64,000 bases of DNA from NCBI RefSeq assembly GCF_964340395.1, contig NC_135549.1, positions 35,092,332 through 35,156,331 of the forward strand, written 5' to 3'. The notes under the pieces were generated by a model. It was given only the letters and a program-made list of their open reading frames with translations. It had not been told where the DNA came from and made no database searches. Of this stretch, positions 34,284 through 46,872 are shown piece by piece (positions within the stretch are counted from its first letter, which is position 1; every line of letters starts with the position of its first letter). The stretch comes from Glandiceps talaboti. Its lineage: Eukaryota > Hemichordata > Enteropneusta > Spengelidae. Made by a program: the position numbers and the translations under genes.

Positions 34284-37200
34284 AAGTACGCGATTTCTTG
34301 TGTTCAAGATTTTTCAATTATTTTCTATCCACACCCTTTGAAAGTATGAACGGCTAAAGCTCTTTGATGATGAATATTAAACTTGTCCTATTTTACGAAA
34401 TTCATCTGTATTTGCCAAAAACAATTGGCATAGACTCACCGCGACGTCTGACACCAACATACAATCATGTATATGTGTACTCTCCCCCGATCGGGCTGGC
34501 CTTCGGGTACAGAGACTTGCTACGAAGTCGAGTGTACTACTACGTGGTAGCGATATACCAATCGAGTCAACTTTTTGTCTAGTGATAAATTTGTTTGTCA
34601 ATTACGTCTGTCAAAATCAATATTATTTAAACTATCGTGAAAAAGTCAAGATGTTTTTATCGTGTTATTCTGAGTGAAATGAATGTCAACAGCAATTTAC
34701 AGAGGCTGAGATATATATATATATGTGGGCAGGGCATGTACGTTATGTCAGCAAAGACACGACTACCAAAAACTAACTAATTTGACAGAAGACATGTTAA
34801 TTTGTACGAAACTGTCGAATCAAAATCATGCTTTTACTATGTGTATTGAACTTAGTTTGATGTAACAAATTCTGGGTGTTAGAGTTTCTCTTTCGCTTCA
34901 AGTTCCAGAACTTGTTGTTGGTACATGGTGTTGCATGTACTAATACAGCATGTCTCTCTCTCTGACGAAGGCATCAGAGTTCTTGATGACTTTTCCTTAT
35001 TTTTCTTGGATGCTAACTGAGACAGAGCCTTCATGCTTGTTCTTACCTTCTCTATCTTACTTACTGAGCAAACCATTTTGATATAGAGTGCCGAATCTTG
35101 GTAAAATAACGATTTCTTTGAGCATTTAGTGTAAGCATATCATGTGGTATACGTTGCTAAAGAACTCCCTAGTGAAAAGATGTTACGCATGCACAGTGTA
35201 GTGTCTATTGTTTACGACCCATTAGCCTAGCTACATTGTTACTCCGTTCACACTAGGACCTATTCTCCGGAGAATCAGTGTCTTAAATTAACTCTGGAGG
35301 TAATTTGCGTGTGTGAATGGTCGACTCCGGAGAATCTGTGGATTATTTTACTGCGGAGGTTTTGGTTGATTCAGCTCCGCAGATCCTCCGTAGGCAAGGA
35401 TTAGCTTGTACTGAGTTGTAGGTGTGAACGCTTTACGCCGGTGTAAGCACCCTCAATCGGTGTATTACAGTCATCGCACTAATTTCCCCCGACAGCAAAG
35501 TACCGATGTTGCCAGCTAATTAGCCTCCCATGTAACGTTTACGTGGTTCACTCAAACTATGTCTTATACTAACTGCAATAACTGTAGCGTGTACTGTGAT
35601 TTTGGGGTTCTTTCCTCTGTTTTTGTACCTTTTCCGTTCCGATGTTTGACTGGAAGCAATCGCTACATAACGCAAATGGCCGAGGTCACACTGAAAACGC
35701 CGTTTCAAAATGTTGCTACTTTAAGTTTTAGGTTTTCCTAACCGTCGAATTGCAGAGCCAAACTTACGCGAAATATTATTGGGAAAACAAGACTCGTTAA
35801 TTTGCTATTTCAACCAACGTATTGCCCAAAATTTTAACACGTGTGAGATACGTTTTCGTTACCTGAAAAGATACCTTACGTTAGAGCACACGATGTCTTT
35901 GCCACCGTATTTACGGAAACTGTTGTCAAAGAAGTTGTTGCCGAGATAGCACCGTAATTTGCGTAAATATTCAAACGCTGTGAGCATTGGAGGTACATGT
36001 ATCTGTAAATATATATGGTTTGTGTAAAAGTTGCTATTGATGACTACGTTTTAGGTACTTGTCCTCGGGTTTTAGAATTTTACGATATTTCCATCTTGAA
36101 GTTGCTGTCCGGGAAATTAGTGCGATGACTGTAAACAAAGTCACTTCCTGTTGGCTGCATAAGTCGCCATTCGAATCAAGGTTATCAATCGTCACACGGC
36201 ATACAACATGTCCCTCGCTAATAGTAATACACCCATGGTCCACAACAGCGAAAGAAGTAACAACTGGTGTGACTGAATTCAGAATTTGTACGAATAGAAA
36301 ACATGTGACTTCACGTAGGTCGACATGTCAACGTCAAGCTTGTTGCGTGGCTTGTCGAAAGTTAAACTGGGCATCATGACGCGACGACGAGTGAAATTGT
36401 TAACATGATTGAGAAGACATATTCGCTTATTTCTCGAACGCATGAACGTATAAAGCAATAAAAAACACAAGGCAGTCTCTACAACTTATGTTGTCTTACA
36501 GTGATCGCACTAGGCACTTATCATTGAACTTATCGTTTACGCCGGCGGATAATGGTGTCACATTCTATGTGTGAACACATACAGCTGATCCCCTCTGTTT
36601 ACTAATCGTTCTCACCTATTTACGCCGGAGAAAAAAACACACGAAAAAAGCAATATGAACATGCCTTGTATCACATTCTGGTAGAAGTTTGACATGTGTC
36701 ATGCTTGAATGGTTTTCTACACCATACAATCAAGGACGCGCCATATTGATAATCTAAACGTTTACTAGAGGGCCTTACAGTGTCAGAATGACAAATACGC
36801 AAGCCGATCCAAGCAAAAGAGGTGCTGTAAAAAATGTTAAAAATACATGAAAAATGTCATTTTTCACCCAGGGTATCCCTTTTTAAAAGCTTTCGATATA
36901 CGCTGTTACTCATGGCAATGGAATGGCACTTTTTTTGGTCCATAAAACATGATTATAAAAAAATTCTGTCGGTGTTTTTTTGATGTAGCATGTATAATTC
37001 AAGCACGTCTTGGGTAGTTTAGAAACTAATTGATATTATCATTACTCCACATGATTGGTTACTTATTAACAGATGTGGTTAGGCAGCGCTGGGTTTTTAT
37101 CGATAGCATGGCCATTACGGTGAAGCATCTTCCCTCACGGGCGAAGCAATGATTAAATAGACCACATCGGTGGACAGTAGTCTATGCTGAAAACTTCACG

Positions 37201-37927
37201 TGGATAAATTCATACTGCCACGTCACCATTTCACTGAAACTTGTTTTGAGCTTCGTTACCAGATCTAACGCATTACGTGAATTTACAGTTCACTACATGT
37301 TCTTCAAAGCTTCGTCTGAGGAGAACATGGTTCACACGTACATCATTCAAGAATGAATGATTATTTTGTTGTATACCGAGTTAGCAGTTCTCCTCAGCGA
37401 CACAAAATTTGTATCAAACTTTTACAACTGTGTCTCTGTCAAATTGAAAGTTCACGCTGTCTTTCATACTTCATGTCCTGGAACTAATAGTTTGTGGATT
37501 GCGGTATTGTATCATAGTGTAGTTTTATGTGCTCTGTATGGTCCGACTCCGAGAACCGCCCTAACATATAAAATATTCATCTGGAGTTCGTTCCTCGGAG
37601 CACACATTTTTAGAGAGTAATTACCATAGAAAATCGAAAGTCTAGAAAGATGAATTTAAACCACTGTATAGAGTATTGTTGCATATAAATGTTTTCTTTT
37701 TGGAAGTGCAAACTATGTACTTGTATACGGTGTGAAGGAGAATGACGCTGATGTGTTCATGTACATGTATTGACATTTGTAACGTTTTTAGTGTACATCT
37801 GAAAGACATGTAGTGACTGTGTGCATGTAAATTTGGAAAATGCACCTGTAATGGGATTTTGACACTATTTTTGGCAGGAACGCGTCCCAGAGACACATCA
37901 GAAAAAAAGCTACCGCGACCTCTGGGT
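34284..37927. other. PQBP1 intron 2, no gene recognised
   Basis: A minus-strand frame at 34879-35076 (ending QQQVLELEAKEKL) has protein-like codon use but no recognised family. Around 35235-35400, CTCCGGAGAATC and CTCCGCAGATCC words with GTTCACACTAGG and GTGTGAACGC look like parts of a decayed inverted-repeat element. Related words (GTGTGAACACA, TTTACGCCGG) occur at 36495-36630. Confidence 0.45.
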
Positions 37928-37997
37928 TTGTATATACATGTCAGGGGTACACTTGCCATCTGGATGGGTTAAAATTACTGATAACAACACATAGGTT
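37928..37997 (+). pseudogene. Second decayed copy of the PQBP1 WW half-exon
   Basis: Shares TATATACATGTC, GGGGTACACTTGCCA and GGGTTAAAATTACTGATAAC with the copy at 30352, from which it seems to derive. The donor reads AACACATAGGTT where the true exon has AACACGTAGGTT, so the GT is lost. Confidence 0.8.
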
Positions 37998-38000
37998 AAT

Positions 38001-38260
38001 ACATAGGCCACCAGGTAATGATGAACTGTTATTTATAGAAGGCCTAGATAATACATAGGCCACCAGGTAATGATGAACTGTTATTTATAGAAGGCCTAGA
38101 TATTACATAGGCCACCAGGTAATGATGAACTGTTATTTATAGAAGGCCTAGATAATACATAGGCCACCAGGTAATGATGAACTGTTATTTATAGAAGGCC
38201 TAGATAATACATAGGCCACCAGGTAATGATGAACTGTTATTTATAGAAGGCCTAGATAAT
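38001..38260 (+). repeat. Minisatellite, five 52-bp units
   Basis: ACATAGGCCACCAGGTAATG recurs at 38001, 38053, 38105, 38157 and 38209 with almost no differences. The start of the array overlaps the end of the exon copy, and the end touches the LINE fragment. Confidence 0.97.
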
Positions 38261-38267
38261 ACATTAT

Positions 38268-38690
38268 ATTCACAAAAAAGAAAAATAACTTGTGGCGTTC
38301 CCCAGGGGTCAATTCTTGGGCCAACATTGTTTTTAATATATATCAATGATATTCCATTGTCGTCGGAAATATTTGATTTCAGACTCTACGCCGACGATTC
38401 CAATGTATTTCGTCCATTCCGAGACAGATCAAATTATATTGACAATAACACTGTAAATAGCGATCTAAAGAATGTGAGTAACTGGTGTGATGCCAACAAA
38501 CTGACAGTAAATTCAACGAAAACTAGGTCCACAGTCATAAAGAGTAAAAGAAAATATGTAGAATGTTGTGGTTTAATTCAATGGAAAGATACAATAATTG
38601 ATAGAGTAGATCGTTTGTCTTTTGTTGGAGTGATTTTTGATGACAGTCTTTCTTGGAAGCCACACATTTCACATAGTCCAGTTGCCAGAG
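38268..38690 (+). mobile_element. LINE reverse transcriptase fragment
   Basis: TCGVPQGSILGPTLFLIYIN, FRLYADDSNVF and LSFVGVIFDDSLSWKPHIS are the PQG, YADD and thumb-start motifs of a CR1/Jockey-like RT. Both ends are cut: it starts within the RT palm and stops at SWKPHIS. It was possibly captured by rearrangement, because LINEs normally keep their 3' end. Confidence 0.85.
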
Positions 38691-39306
38691 GTGGTTTTGG
38701 GGGGTTATCCTTGCAATGTGAGTTATATGATATTTTTTTGCAGATTCCACCTCAAAAAGGTGTCCTGTTAACATATCTCACAGGTGCCACTCGCGCATCC
38801 CTGGGCATTTTGTTATATCGCGAGAAAACCGAAATACCATGTATTGCTATGGGTAAACACATGTTTTGGTAGGCTTAATACTTACTGCCTATAAAACCAT
38901 GTCAAAGTTACTTTACAGTCATATTTACATGTTACATGCTGTATATTATGAATAATCATTCAATTACAAATATTTTGTCAAAAGTTTTGGATATTAAAAT
39001 ATCATAATTAGGCCAAATGTCAACAAAATGTCGCCATTTTCAGTTATTATGACTTATAGGTAGTGACTGTGTTTTCTGTGTATTGTGTTTGTACATCCAT
39101 GTATCATATAAATTTTATTTATCAAATCAGGTTATGACACCAGTTACACATTATAGGCTGTGTCATACTGATATTTTGTCCCCCAAACTGAATATATTAT
39201 GTATTTTTTTTTAATTTATGCATATCATTACTTCCGCTTTCAGGGTGTATTAGAAGTGGTCAAAATGGTCTAATTTATACAACGTTTGAAGTTCAAAACT
39301 TTTTTT
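38691..39306. other. PQBP1 intron 2, no gene seen
   Basis: AT-rich. A short frame to 38872 has no recognisable similarity. Confidence 0.45.
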
Positions 39307-42013
39307 TTAGCTCCGCTGTCAGTGAAAGCTGAAAGTGTAGCTTTAGGTATAGGTTGTATAAAGTATAAAGAGTAGAGTGAATCATAGGTGTCCATCAAAC
39401 TTTTATACTTTCATCATCTTCTCCGAAAGTGATAGTCAGAATTCTTCGATATTTGGTGTGCATGTTCCCTTGGGGGAGGCTATTCAGATTTGTTCATGCC
39501 CTGTTGATTTGTGCCATTTTCAATTTTTTTATGATTTTTTTTCATAAAATGACATTTTCATCATCTCCTTACGTACTTCTTCTCAGATTGCTTTGATATC
39601 TGGTGTGTTGATGCGCAGGGGGTAGCCTATTCAGATTTGTTAATTTCAAGTCAGCACATCTTCTTTTCTATTTTATATGATTTTTTTTTTGTAATTTAAA
39701 GAAAAAATGAATATGTTAATGAGCATTATGGCCGACGCCATATTGGAAATCAGTCCACGAGACTTTAAGTAAACTGCCACTTTTCAAAAGACACTATTGA
39801 CGTCAAACAAGCAATGTAATATGTGCTATAGTCATAATTCTACGCATTGTGTGCCCAAATGACAAGTGTTTGTTCGAAACAGGGTTGTAAACTTCAAATC
39901 CAAATTTTACACCCTCCTACAGAATGGTTCATTCCAGTATACGCACCTCACGATCAAGTGAGAAGTCGTGCATGCCTGAACTGAAGTGTATGGAACGATT
40001 TTTGAGTCAGTCGTCAATAAAAACGATAATACTCTTTCTAAATTTACCACATTTTGAAAGGGAAAGTACTTTGTGGTTCATTTATGGAGTTTTGTTTTTG
40101 TACGATCAATACTGGTGGCAAAATTACAGCATCAAAATTGCCGATGTGGTAATGCGCGACAATCCCAAGTACCCGGATGCATGAGGGACTAACCCGGAAG
40201 CAAGTCGTTGTCAGCCATACGTTACAGTGCAGTGGTAATGTCGTCCGAGAAATCGCTGCGTTCAGAGTGTCATTATTCACAGAATTGTTGTTTTCGAGTG
40301 AAAACCTGTCTTGAATTGTGTAACTCTAACAAATGAAGACATGTCAAGTTATATTTTGAAAGTTGTATCGCTAGTTTGAGACGATTTTCTCACGTACTAT
40401 CGGGGCTTACTTGGACTTGAACCTTACTCCAGTTCATCGGGAAGTTTAGCCAGTCCGATAATTCTTTCTGGTTTAGTTAGTCCCCGCCGGACGAAGTCCG
40501 GAACGGGGACTTATGGATTGGGTTCCGTCTGTCCGTGCGTCCGTCCGTCCGTCCGTCCGTCCACAGCCGTTTCTTGGAGATGCCTGGACCGATTTTTTTC
40601 ACACTTGGTACAGGGGCAACATACAATGACAAACATATGCACGTCAATTTCTTTCATGATACGATCCAATATGGCTGCCAAGCAGCCATTTTGTTTGCAA
40701 ATTTTCCCTGTCTAAAGCCATAACTCAGACATGCTTGAACAGATCTCATTCAAAGTTGGTATTAGGACAGTGTTCTATGACATACATGTGCATATTCATT
40801 GTTGTCATGATACGATCCAATATGGCCGCCTAGCAGCCATTTTGTTTGTGAATTTTCCATGTCCAAAGCCATAACTCAGACATGCTTGAACAGATCTCAT
40901 TCAAAGTTGGTATTGGGACAGTGTTCTATGACATACATGTGCATATTCATTGTTGTTGTGATACGATCCAATATGGCCGCCTGGCAGCCATTTTGTTTGC
41001 GATTTTTCAATGTCCAAAGCCATAACTCAGACATGCTTGAACAGATCTCATTCAAAGTTGGTATTAGGACAGTGTTCTATGACATACATGTGCATATCCA
41101 TTTTCATTGTGATACGATCCCCCATACCCGACCCATCCTTTATTGTTGTAGGCATGTTCCATGTCCAACAAGCAGACACAACGTATCTAAGTCTGTTTGA
41201 TTTAGGTTCACAGGTGTTGTTGCGTGATCAGAGTAGTGATAATTCCTTAAAAAACAATAATAGCGGGGACTATGTCATTCTCAATGACTTGTTTACAACA
41301 CTTTTGATCACGCAAATTTTGTTGTTGTGATGAAAAGAAATAAAAAAAGAGATCACTTCAACCATTTCGTTGTGTTTTCTTTATGAAAGGTAATCAAACA
41401 TGAACGAGTGTTATCACTGTAACGTATGGCTGAGAATGACTCTCTTTCGGGTACTTGGGATTGTCGCAGTACGGAAACTAAGATGGCGATTAATACATTT
41501 CTTCCCTATATATATCTACTACAACTAGTACAAGTTGAATGTTGTTGACTTGGTAAATTTGTTAGTAATGTTAGAAAATTGAAATTGAAATTGCCTCAAA
41601 ATTATTTTAGATCCCTAGTTTATTTCATTCATCATTAAAATTTTCCAGGGTTAAAGCTGTAAGACACTGGAATTATTTATAGCCAACCTCAAAATCCTCT
41701 TATTTTTCCTTTTTCTTGTGTGCATTTCCTAGTCATTTTTTTTCTGAGATTTTGTGCAATTTTTCATAACAGTAGATTTTTGTTATAAAATGGTGACTAT
41801 GGTATAAAAGTACAATACATTACCAACTTCTGTGTAAAATGTGTTTTATAGTGAGACATCATATGAAACCACTAACCACTTTATTGCATCGCTAAAACAA
41901 AACTGCATAGTGAAGAGCTGAAGACCTGAACCACTTCTACATGTCACCAAACTAAAAAATTAAATAAAAAACAAACAAACAGCGGAGCTATTCTGACCGA
42001 TAGGTCGCTTGTT
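39307..42013 (+). mobile_element. Helentron/HINE-like element, family 2
   Basis: Left end TTAGCTCCGCTGT (39307-39319). Right end ACAGCGGAGCT (41979-41989), then ATTCT, the stem-loop GACC-GATA-GGTC (41995-42006), GC and TTGTT (42009-42013). The left and right subterminal repeats are inverse over 11 bp. Internal words such as GATATTTGGTGTGCATG and GATATCTGGTGTGTTGATGC repeat. Another element (40477-41293) is nested inside. No coding capacity; the assignment is by structure only. Confidence 0.55.
40477..41293 (+). mobile_element. HINE-like element, 151-bp family, copy A
   Basis: Left end TTAGTCCCCGCCGGACGAAG forms a hairpin with GTCCGGAACGGGGACT. A (GTCC)n tract follows (40540-40562). Tandem units of exactly 151 bp come next (TAACTCAGAC at 40721, 40872, 41023). 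The right end GCGGGGACTAT is followed by the perfect stem-loop GTCATT-CTC-AATGAC (41274-41288) and TTGTT. Non-coding. Confidence 0.75.
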
Positions 42014-42383
42014 TATATTCAAAAACCTTGGCTCAAGATTTGCTGTGGATATATTATGATCACTAACTGTAAATCACCACATGATATTCACTTTTTCCTA
42101 ATTAAGTTATCAGATCATGATTTATGATATGTACGAATTTCAAACAGCATTAGATTGGGAATCTCTAAAACAAGGGTATGAAAATGTGTATGAATATCAA
42201 TGCTTTGACAATTTGGCAGATGGAAGCTTTGGCAGGAAATGGGCTTATGACAAACTATTTTGTCATTGTTCAAGATGCTAAGAACTCGGCTTTTTTGAGA
42301 GTTACCACAATGTCATATACAAATATAACTTTTATCTACATGTACAGTGTAAGCTGAGATAACATATATTGTTATATTTTCAG

Positions 42384-42442
42384 TGGGCATCCGTATTACT
42401 GGAATACTGTGACAGATCAAGTATCATGGCTAGATCCAACAG
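42384..42442 (+). CDS. PQBP1: PQBP1 exon 3: second half of the WW domain
   Basis: Acceptor ATATTTTCAG, then (T)GHPYYWNTVTDQVSWLDPT: the YYWN core and second Trp of the PQBP1-type WW domain (human GLPYYWNADTDLVSWLSP). It begins in phase 2 and ends in phase 1 at ACAG|GTAAGA, fitting exons 2 and 4. At 59 nt it is easily missed by gene finders. The WW domain binds proline-rich partners such as RNA polymerase II CTD-associated factors. Confidence 0.92.
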
Positions 42443-43007
42443 GTAAGATCATTCTCATTGTGTGAAATTAAAAGTGAAATTATACATTATACATTGTAGT
42501 TTGCATTGTGAATTGCACCATCAAACAAACCCTGATACTAGATTGCAAGCAAATAATATATTAGCATTGCAAGGAAAAAGTTTGTGATTAAATTGATTTA
42601 CTAGCCATATATCTGTCCAGTAGGCATGCCAGTGTTTCTAACCGTTACCCGTTCCTTGGGAGATGAGACAAGTAACTGAAGTGAAAAAGTGGACAAAAAT
42701 AAACAAGTGAATAACAAACTCAAACCATTTGAAATCTCACAAGGGACTGGTGTCAGATTATTATTTAAATTTATTATATTCCAACCAATCTGTGTGATGA
42801 TGTTGCCATGAATGGGTTTAGACAATGGTAACTCAATCCGGAGAGAGAAATTAATGAAATGTATCCATAGTTATCCATGTACATGTAAGTTATAGCACTA
42901 CGAATGTCTGTAAAATGGATATTTGTAAAATAATACTGATCATGATGTGTGATTTTCCAGAAAATGACATGTTAACATCTCTACATACAATGTAGACATC
43001 TACCATT
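42443..43007. other. PQBP1 intron 3, no gene seen
   Basis: AT-rich intron sequence. Confidence 0.45.
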
Positions 43008-43639
43008 TCAGTCTGCTGAAGGGGAGACTATTAGAATGGGTTCTGTCCATCTGTGTGTGTCCATCCGTCTGTGCATCTGTAATACTTAATTCCTCAGATA
43101 TGCAATATCTACTTTCAATCAAACCTACAATGTAGTTAATATAAGAGAAAAATATACAAAGTACATTTCTTTTGGTGCCCATGTCACTTTAGAATGTGGC
43201 CATATTTATACTAACAAAATTAATGTTTCTGCACAACTCAAAAATTTTAATACATTGGAAATTCCATTTGAATGGCTCACCCCTTACATCACATGCAAGC
43301 TTTCTATTATAAGCTTGACTCTGACTTTCAAGTTGGTCTATCAAAATTCTTGCATTTGACAGCCACTTTGTAGAATTTGTGTTTGGCCAAATTCTAAATC
43401 AAGCTTAAAAGTTACTCTAATACATGGATACACATGCACTGCTTTTGGTTCACTCTTTTAGTGAATGGCTGCCATAGCTGTAATGAATAACCATGATTCA
43501 CTGCATAACTCAAACAGCATTAATACACAACTCAAGTCATGTGTCTATTATCAGGGATAAGCTTTCTGTTAAGACCTTGACCTTGCTGTGTTCGCGCTAA
43601 CATTCGCCAAATTCGCAAACACGAACTCCTATTCAATTT

Positions 43640-43860
43640 GACGAAAATATTTTATACTTTGTTCGCCACAGTGGCGAACAGAAATTCTCGCTCGATCTTG
43701 ACGGTCAAATGATCATTCACAACACGTGCTTCATGGTAATTCTGGCAGTCGCCATCATGAGGAGTTTTTAGCAGGGTGCGGCGCCCTGGTATCAACGGCC
43801 AGCACACTGCTTTAATGTGTTGTGCTCAGCTTCAAATGTTGTGACACCGTCGTGCCATGT
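43640..43860 (+). repeat. Dispersed repeat, related to 59715-59900
   Basis: Shares CGAAAATAT, TTCGCCACAGTGG and GACGGTCAAATGATCATTC with the later copy (ACAGTCAAACGATCGTTCCA). Confidence 0.65.
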
Positions 43861-43896
43861 GCGGTAACGTGTTTCCCCTCCACTGTCCACGATCAC

Positions 43897-43978
43897 TTGA
43901 AATACACGTAACAATTACAAACGTGATGCTATAGACTTTCGACTTGTATTCTTCAGTGGCGCCAAAAAAGTATAACCG
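43897..43978 (+). repeat. Half-arm fragment of the 25.6-kb palindrome
   Basis: GATGCTATAGACTTTCGACT, then ATTCTTCAGTGGCGCCAAAA and AAGTATAAC, match 25850-25910. Only one arm is present. Confidence 0.8.
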
Positions 43979-45317
43979 AGGGGATGCTGTGTCCGATCAT
44001 TAGTTTTTTGTTCAAATTTACTCTGAAAACACTTTTAGGTTAATAGTTGGCCATCGCGAAGTTCGACCAGGGCGACTACAGTTTGAACATGGCGGGTACA
44101 TGTAATGACGTCACAAAATCTCAGAGTTTTTGAAGTCGTCCATAGTAAAGTATAGTACATGTAAGTCTCACATATCACGAGATTTCGGCCAGCTGCGACA
44201 CCATGTAGGTACGGTATATGTGACGTCCCTGCACAAACTTTTTAATGTTTTTTTTAAAGTCTACTCTTCTCTGATCATTTAGTTTGAAATAAGTGTAGCT
44301 TTCCTGACAAAACTAATCATATGTATTGTTTGAAATAAGGTGTAAAAAAAAAAAATGTGTGGTTCCGATTGCATTCAATTTTAAAATTGGTAGATTTTTT
44401 ATTTTTTATTTTTTATTTTTTTTCATTTGTGAGGTTTTTTTTCATTTTTTTTTCATTTATGAGTATGTAGTTCAGGTAGTTATGTTTTTCTGTTGTTTTC
44501 AAATGGTCTCTGTGTTATGGGTTTCTTCTCATCAGATGTACTGTTGATGTCAGTTTCCACATCCACTATTTCTTGCGAAACACAATTTTCATGATTTTCT
44601 TATTTTTTTTCTCGATTATGTAAAAGAAAGTTTAGGGTCGGCGTGAAAAACTAGGTGGGGTTGGGTAACCGGAATCAACCAACTTTTTTTAAACAATTGA
44701 AATAATTTTAGCCTTCCTGACAAAACTAATCATATATATTGTTTGAAATAATTTGAAATAATTTTAGCTTTCCTGACAAAACTAACCACAATTGGTGTGG
44801 GGAACACTGATAGTGATCTGATCACATGTATCAATGTCAAGGTATAAGTAGTTACCACAAACATATTTGTACTGTTGTAAAAGCTTTATTTACAGGGAGT
44901 TGTTGCGATAAACAAAACATTGAACATACCTTTGTTGTAGTAGTATTTATCAAAATTGTGAATGCTCATGGCAAAGAATGAATTTGTAAACTTGAAGTAT
45001 GAAATAAGTATTAAACAAAATTTTGGCTAATCAGTTTTCAATTTGGCTAATTGAAATTGGGTAACATTAGCCAAAATGGCTAATGGTTTTCAAAATGTAC
45101 CGCTAACACAGCCTTGACCTTCAAAATCAAGCTATTTCTTGCATCTTACAGACAATGTATTTGTTCCCACCAATTTATTTGTAAGTCATGCCACCATTGC
45201 CCCTTAGAACTTAGAAGTAAGTATTTGAGGGAGTGTGTCTTCTACAAAGACTTGTTTACCTTCTTTCTGATCTTTCATGCTGTGCCAATGGATTCCATTT
45301 ATTGCTTTGTTATATAG

Positions 45318-45526
45318 ATCCAGAAGCACAAATTACACTGCCTGCCACTATACTGCAAACGATGGAAAACAAAGGAAGCAGTGATTCTGAAGATGTCACC
45401 AATGGGGGCAGTGTTGAGGAAGAAGATCTACCACCACCTGGTACAGAAGCAGTTTTACATGAAACATGCTGGAAGTGTGGCAAAAAGATTAAAAATGTTT
45501 CTGGTGTGTGTAGGACATGTGAATTG
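45318..45526 (+). CDS. PQBP1: PQBP1 exon 4: acidic linker and CxxC...CxxC motif
   Basis: Acceptor TTGTTATATAG, phase 1, giving DPEAQITLPATILQTMENKG and an acidic Ser/Asp/Glu stretch. Then CWKCGKKIKNVSGVCRTCEL follows, a C-x2-C-x10-C-x2-C arrangement typical of a small zinc ribbon. The donor is GAATTG|GTAGGT, ending in phase 0. Human PQBP1 has a repetitive polar region here and, as I recall, no such Cys pairs. The exon keeps the frame with exons 3 and 5, which supports it. Its role is not known to me. Confidence 0.75.
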
Positions 45527-46299
45527 GTAGGTTGCATACATTATAACATTTTAGCACCAAGGTGGGGTGGGGGAGGCTATCCACTCATCTGTTAGTGCAG
45601 AAACATGTATGCATCCATCCGTAATATAACCTTTCTCAGACATGCAATATCAAATTTCATTAAAACCTAACACAATTGTGACATACATTGTAATTGATAT
45701 AGGACATGTTCACACCACTTTGACTTGTGACATGTAAATTTGATCGATTGTCAGGTATATTTGTGGTTAGAAATCAATATTTACTGCATAACTGACAATC
45801 TTTCATACATAGAGAGTCTGTACAAGTGTCTACCCACAATATCAAGGGCAAGCTTCCTTTTAAGACTTTGACCTACTTGGTCAATTATCAAAATCAAGCT
45901 ATTTGCACATCACAGACACTTTGTAGTATTTATTTGCAGCCAATTTCTTATAAATAAAGTTTGCAGGTTAAAACAGCAGAGGAATATACATGTACATGTA
46001 CACAAGCACTTCTTTTTGGAGCTCATACCACTTTGTTATGGTAGCCAGATTTGTACATGTAGTTAAAAATCAATATGTACTGCACAACTCAAAAAATATA
46101 TTTAATACATGAACATCTAGACTCCATTCAAGTGACTCCTCCTCACCCAACTTAAAGGTATCCAAATGCCCCATACCACAACCTTGGTAAATGTTCTTTA
46201 TACATGTATGTCTCTTAACCAGTAAATGCAAAGCAATTAGGGGCTGACCTGAGCAGCCCAAGACCTACAGTTATACTTCCAATTTTTCTCCAATTTAGG
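45527..46299. other. PQBP1 intron 4, repeat-like sequence
   Basis: CATCCATCCGTAATATAACC and CTCAGACATGCAATATCAAA echo the diverged repeat at 43.0-43.5 kb. No gene seen. Confidence 0.5.
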
Positions 46300-46570
46300 G
46301 GTAATAATGTCATAGAGTGGAGTTAGTCATCTCAGTTATGATGTCATAGAGTGGAGTGTGAGTATTCTCAGTTATGATGTCATAGAGTAGAGTTAGTCAT
46401 CTCAGTTATGATGTCATAGAGTGGAGTGTTAGTAATCTCAGTTATGATGTCATAGAGTGGAGTTAGTCATCTCAGTTATGATGTCATAGAGTGGAGTGTT
46501 AGTAATCTCAGTTATGATGTCATAGAGTGGAGTTAGTCATCTCAGTTATGATGTCATAGAGTGGAGCGTT
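46300..46570 (+). repeat. Minisatellite with alternating 34- and 36-bp units
   Basis: CATAGAGT recurs at 46311, 46345, 46381, 46415, 46451, 46485, 46521 and 46555, i.e. spacings 34, 36, 34, 36, 34, 36, 34: a 70-bp higher-order dimer. Core ATCTCAGTTATGATGTCATA. Confidence 0.97.
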
Positions 46571-46872
46571 AGGGAAGGCAGATATATCAAGTGCATCGTA
46601 ATTACGTGTCAGGACGAGTTACGCCAGGTGAAGACGCGTGAAGACGATAAACGACGAGAAACGGGAGATAATGAGGTGTTCATAGTTCATGAATAACTGA
46701 CAATAGATAATGACTTTTGCCCTCCTTTGTTTTCTATAAGTACATCGTATTCACGCGTTTCAGGATGTTATTTGATATTATCGCCTTGGTTTGTTTCTAG
46801 TACCGACATCGTCTTTGTGCGTCTTTGACCGTAATTTGAAAAAAGTAAAAAATCGAAACTATGCACAATCAA

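Larger units (their letters stand above)
43008..45256 (+). mobile_element. Composite repeat with HINE-like ends, PQBP1 intron 3
   Basis: The left part, GGGGAGACTATTAGAATGGG then GTCCATCTGTGTGTGTCCAT and CCGTCTG, is a diverged version of the 151-bp family start with a GTCY tract. The right end is the stem-loop GTCTT-CTACA-AAGAC (45237-45251) plus TTGTT (45252-45256). Other repeats are nested between (a foldback fragment at 43897-43978, and a GTTCGCCACAGTGGCGAAC palindrome near 43661). Whether both ends belong to one element is uncertain. Confidence 0.4.

Noticed and set aside
34078-34317. Minus-strand frames in the right end of the hAT element
   Set aside because: They cross the element boundary and the terminal repeats; no domain.
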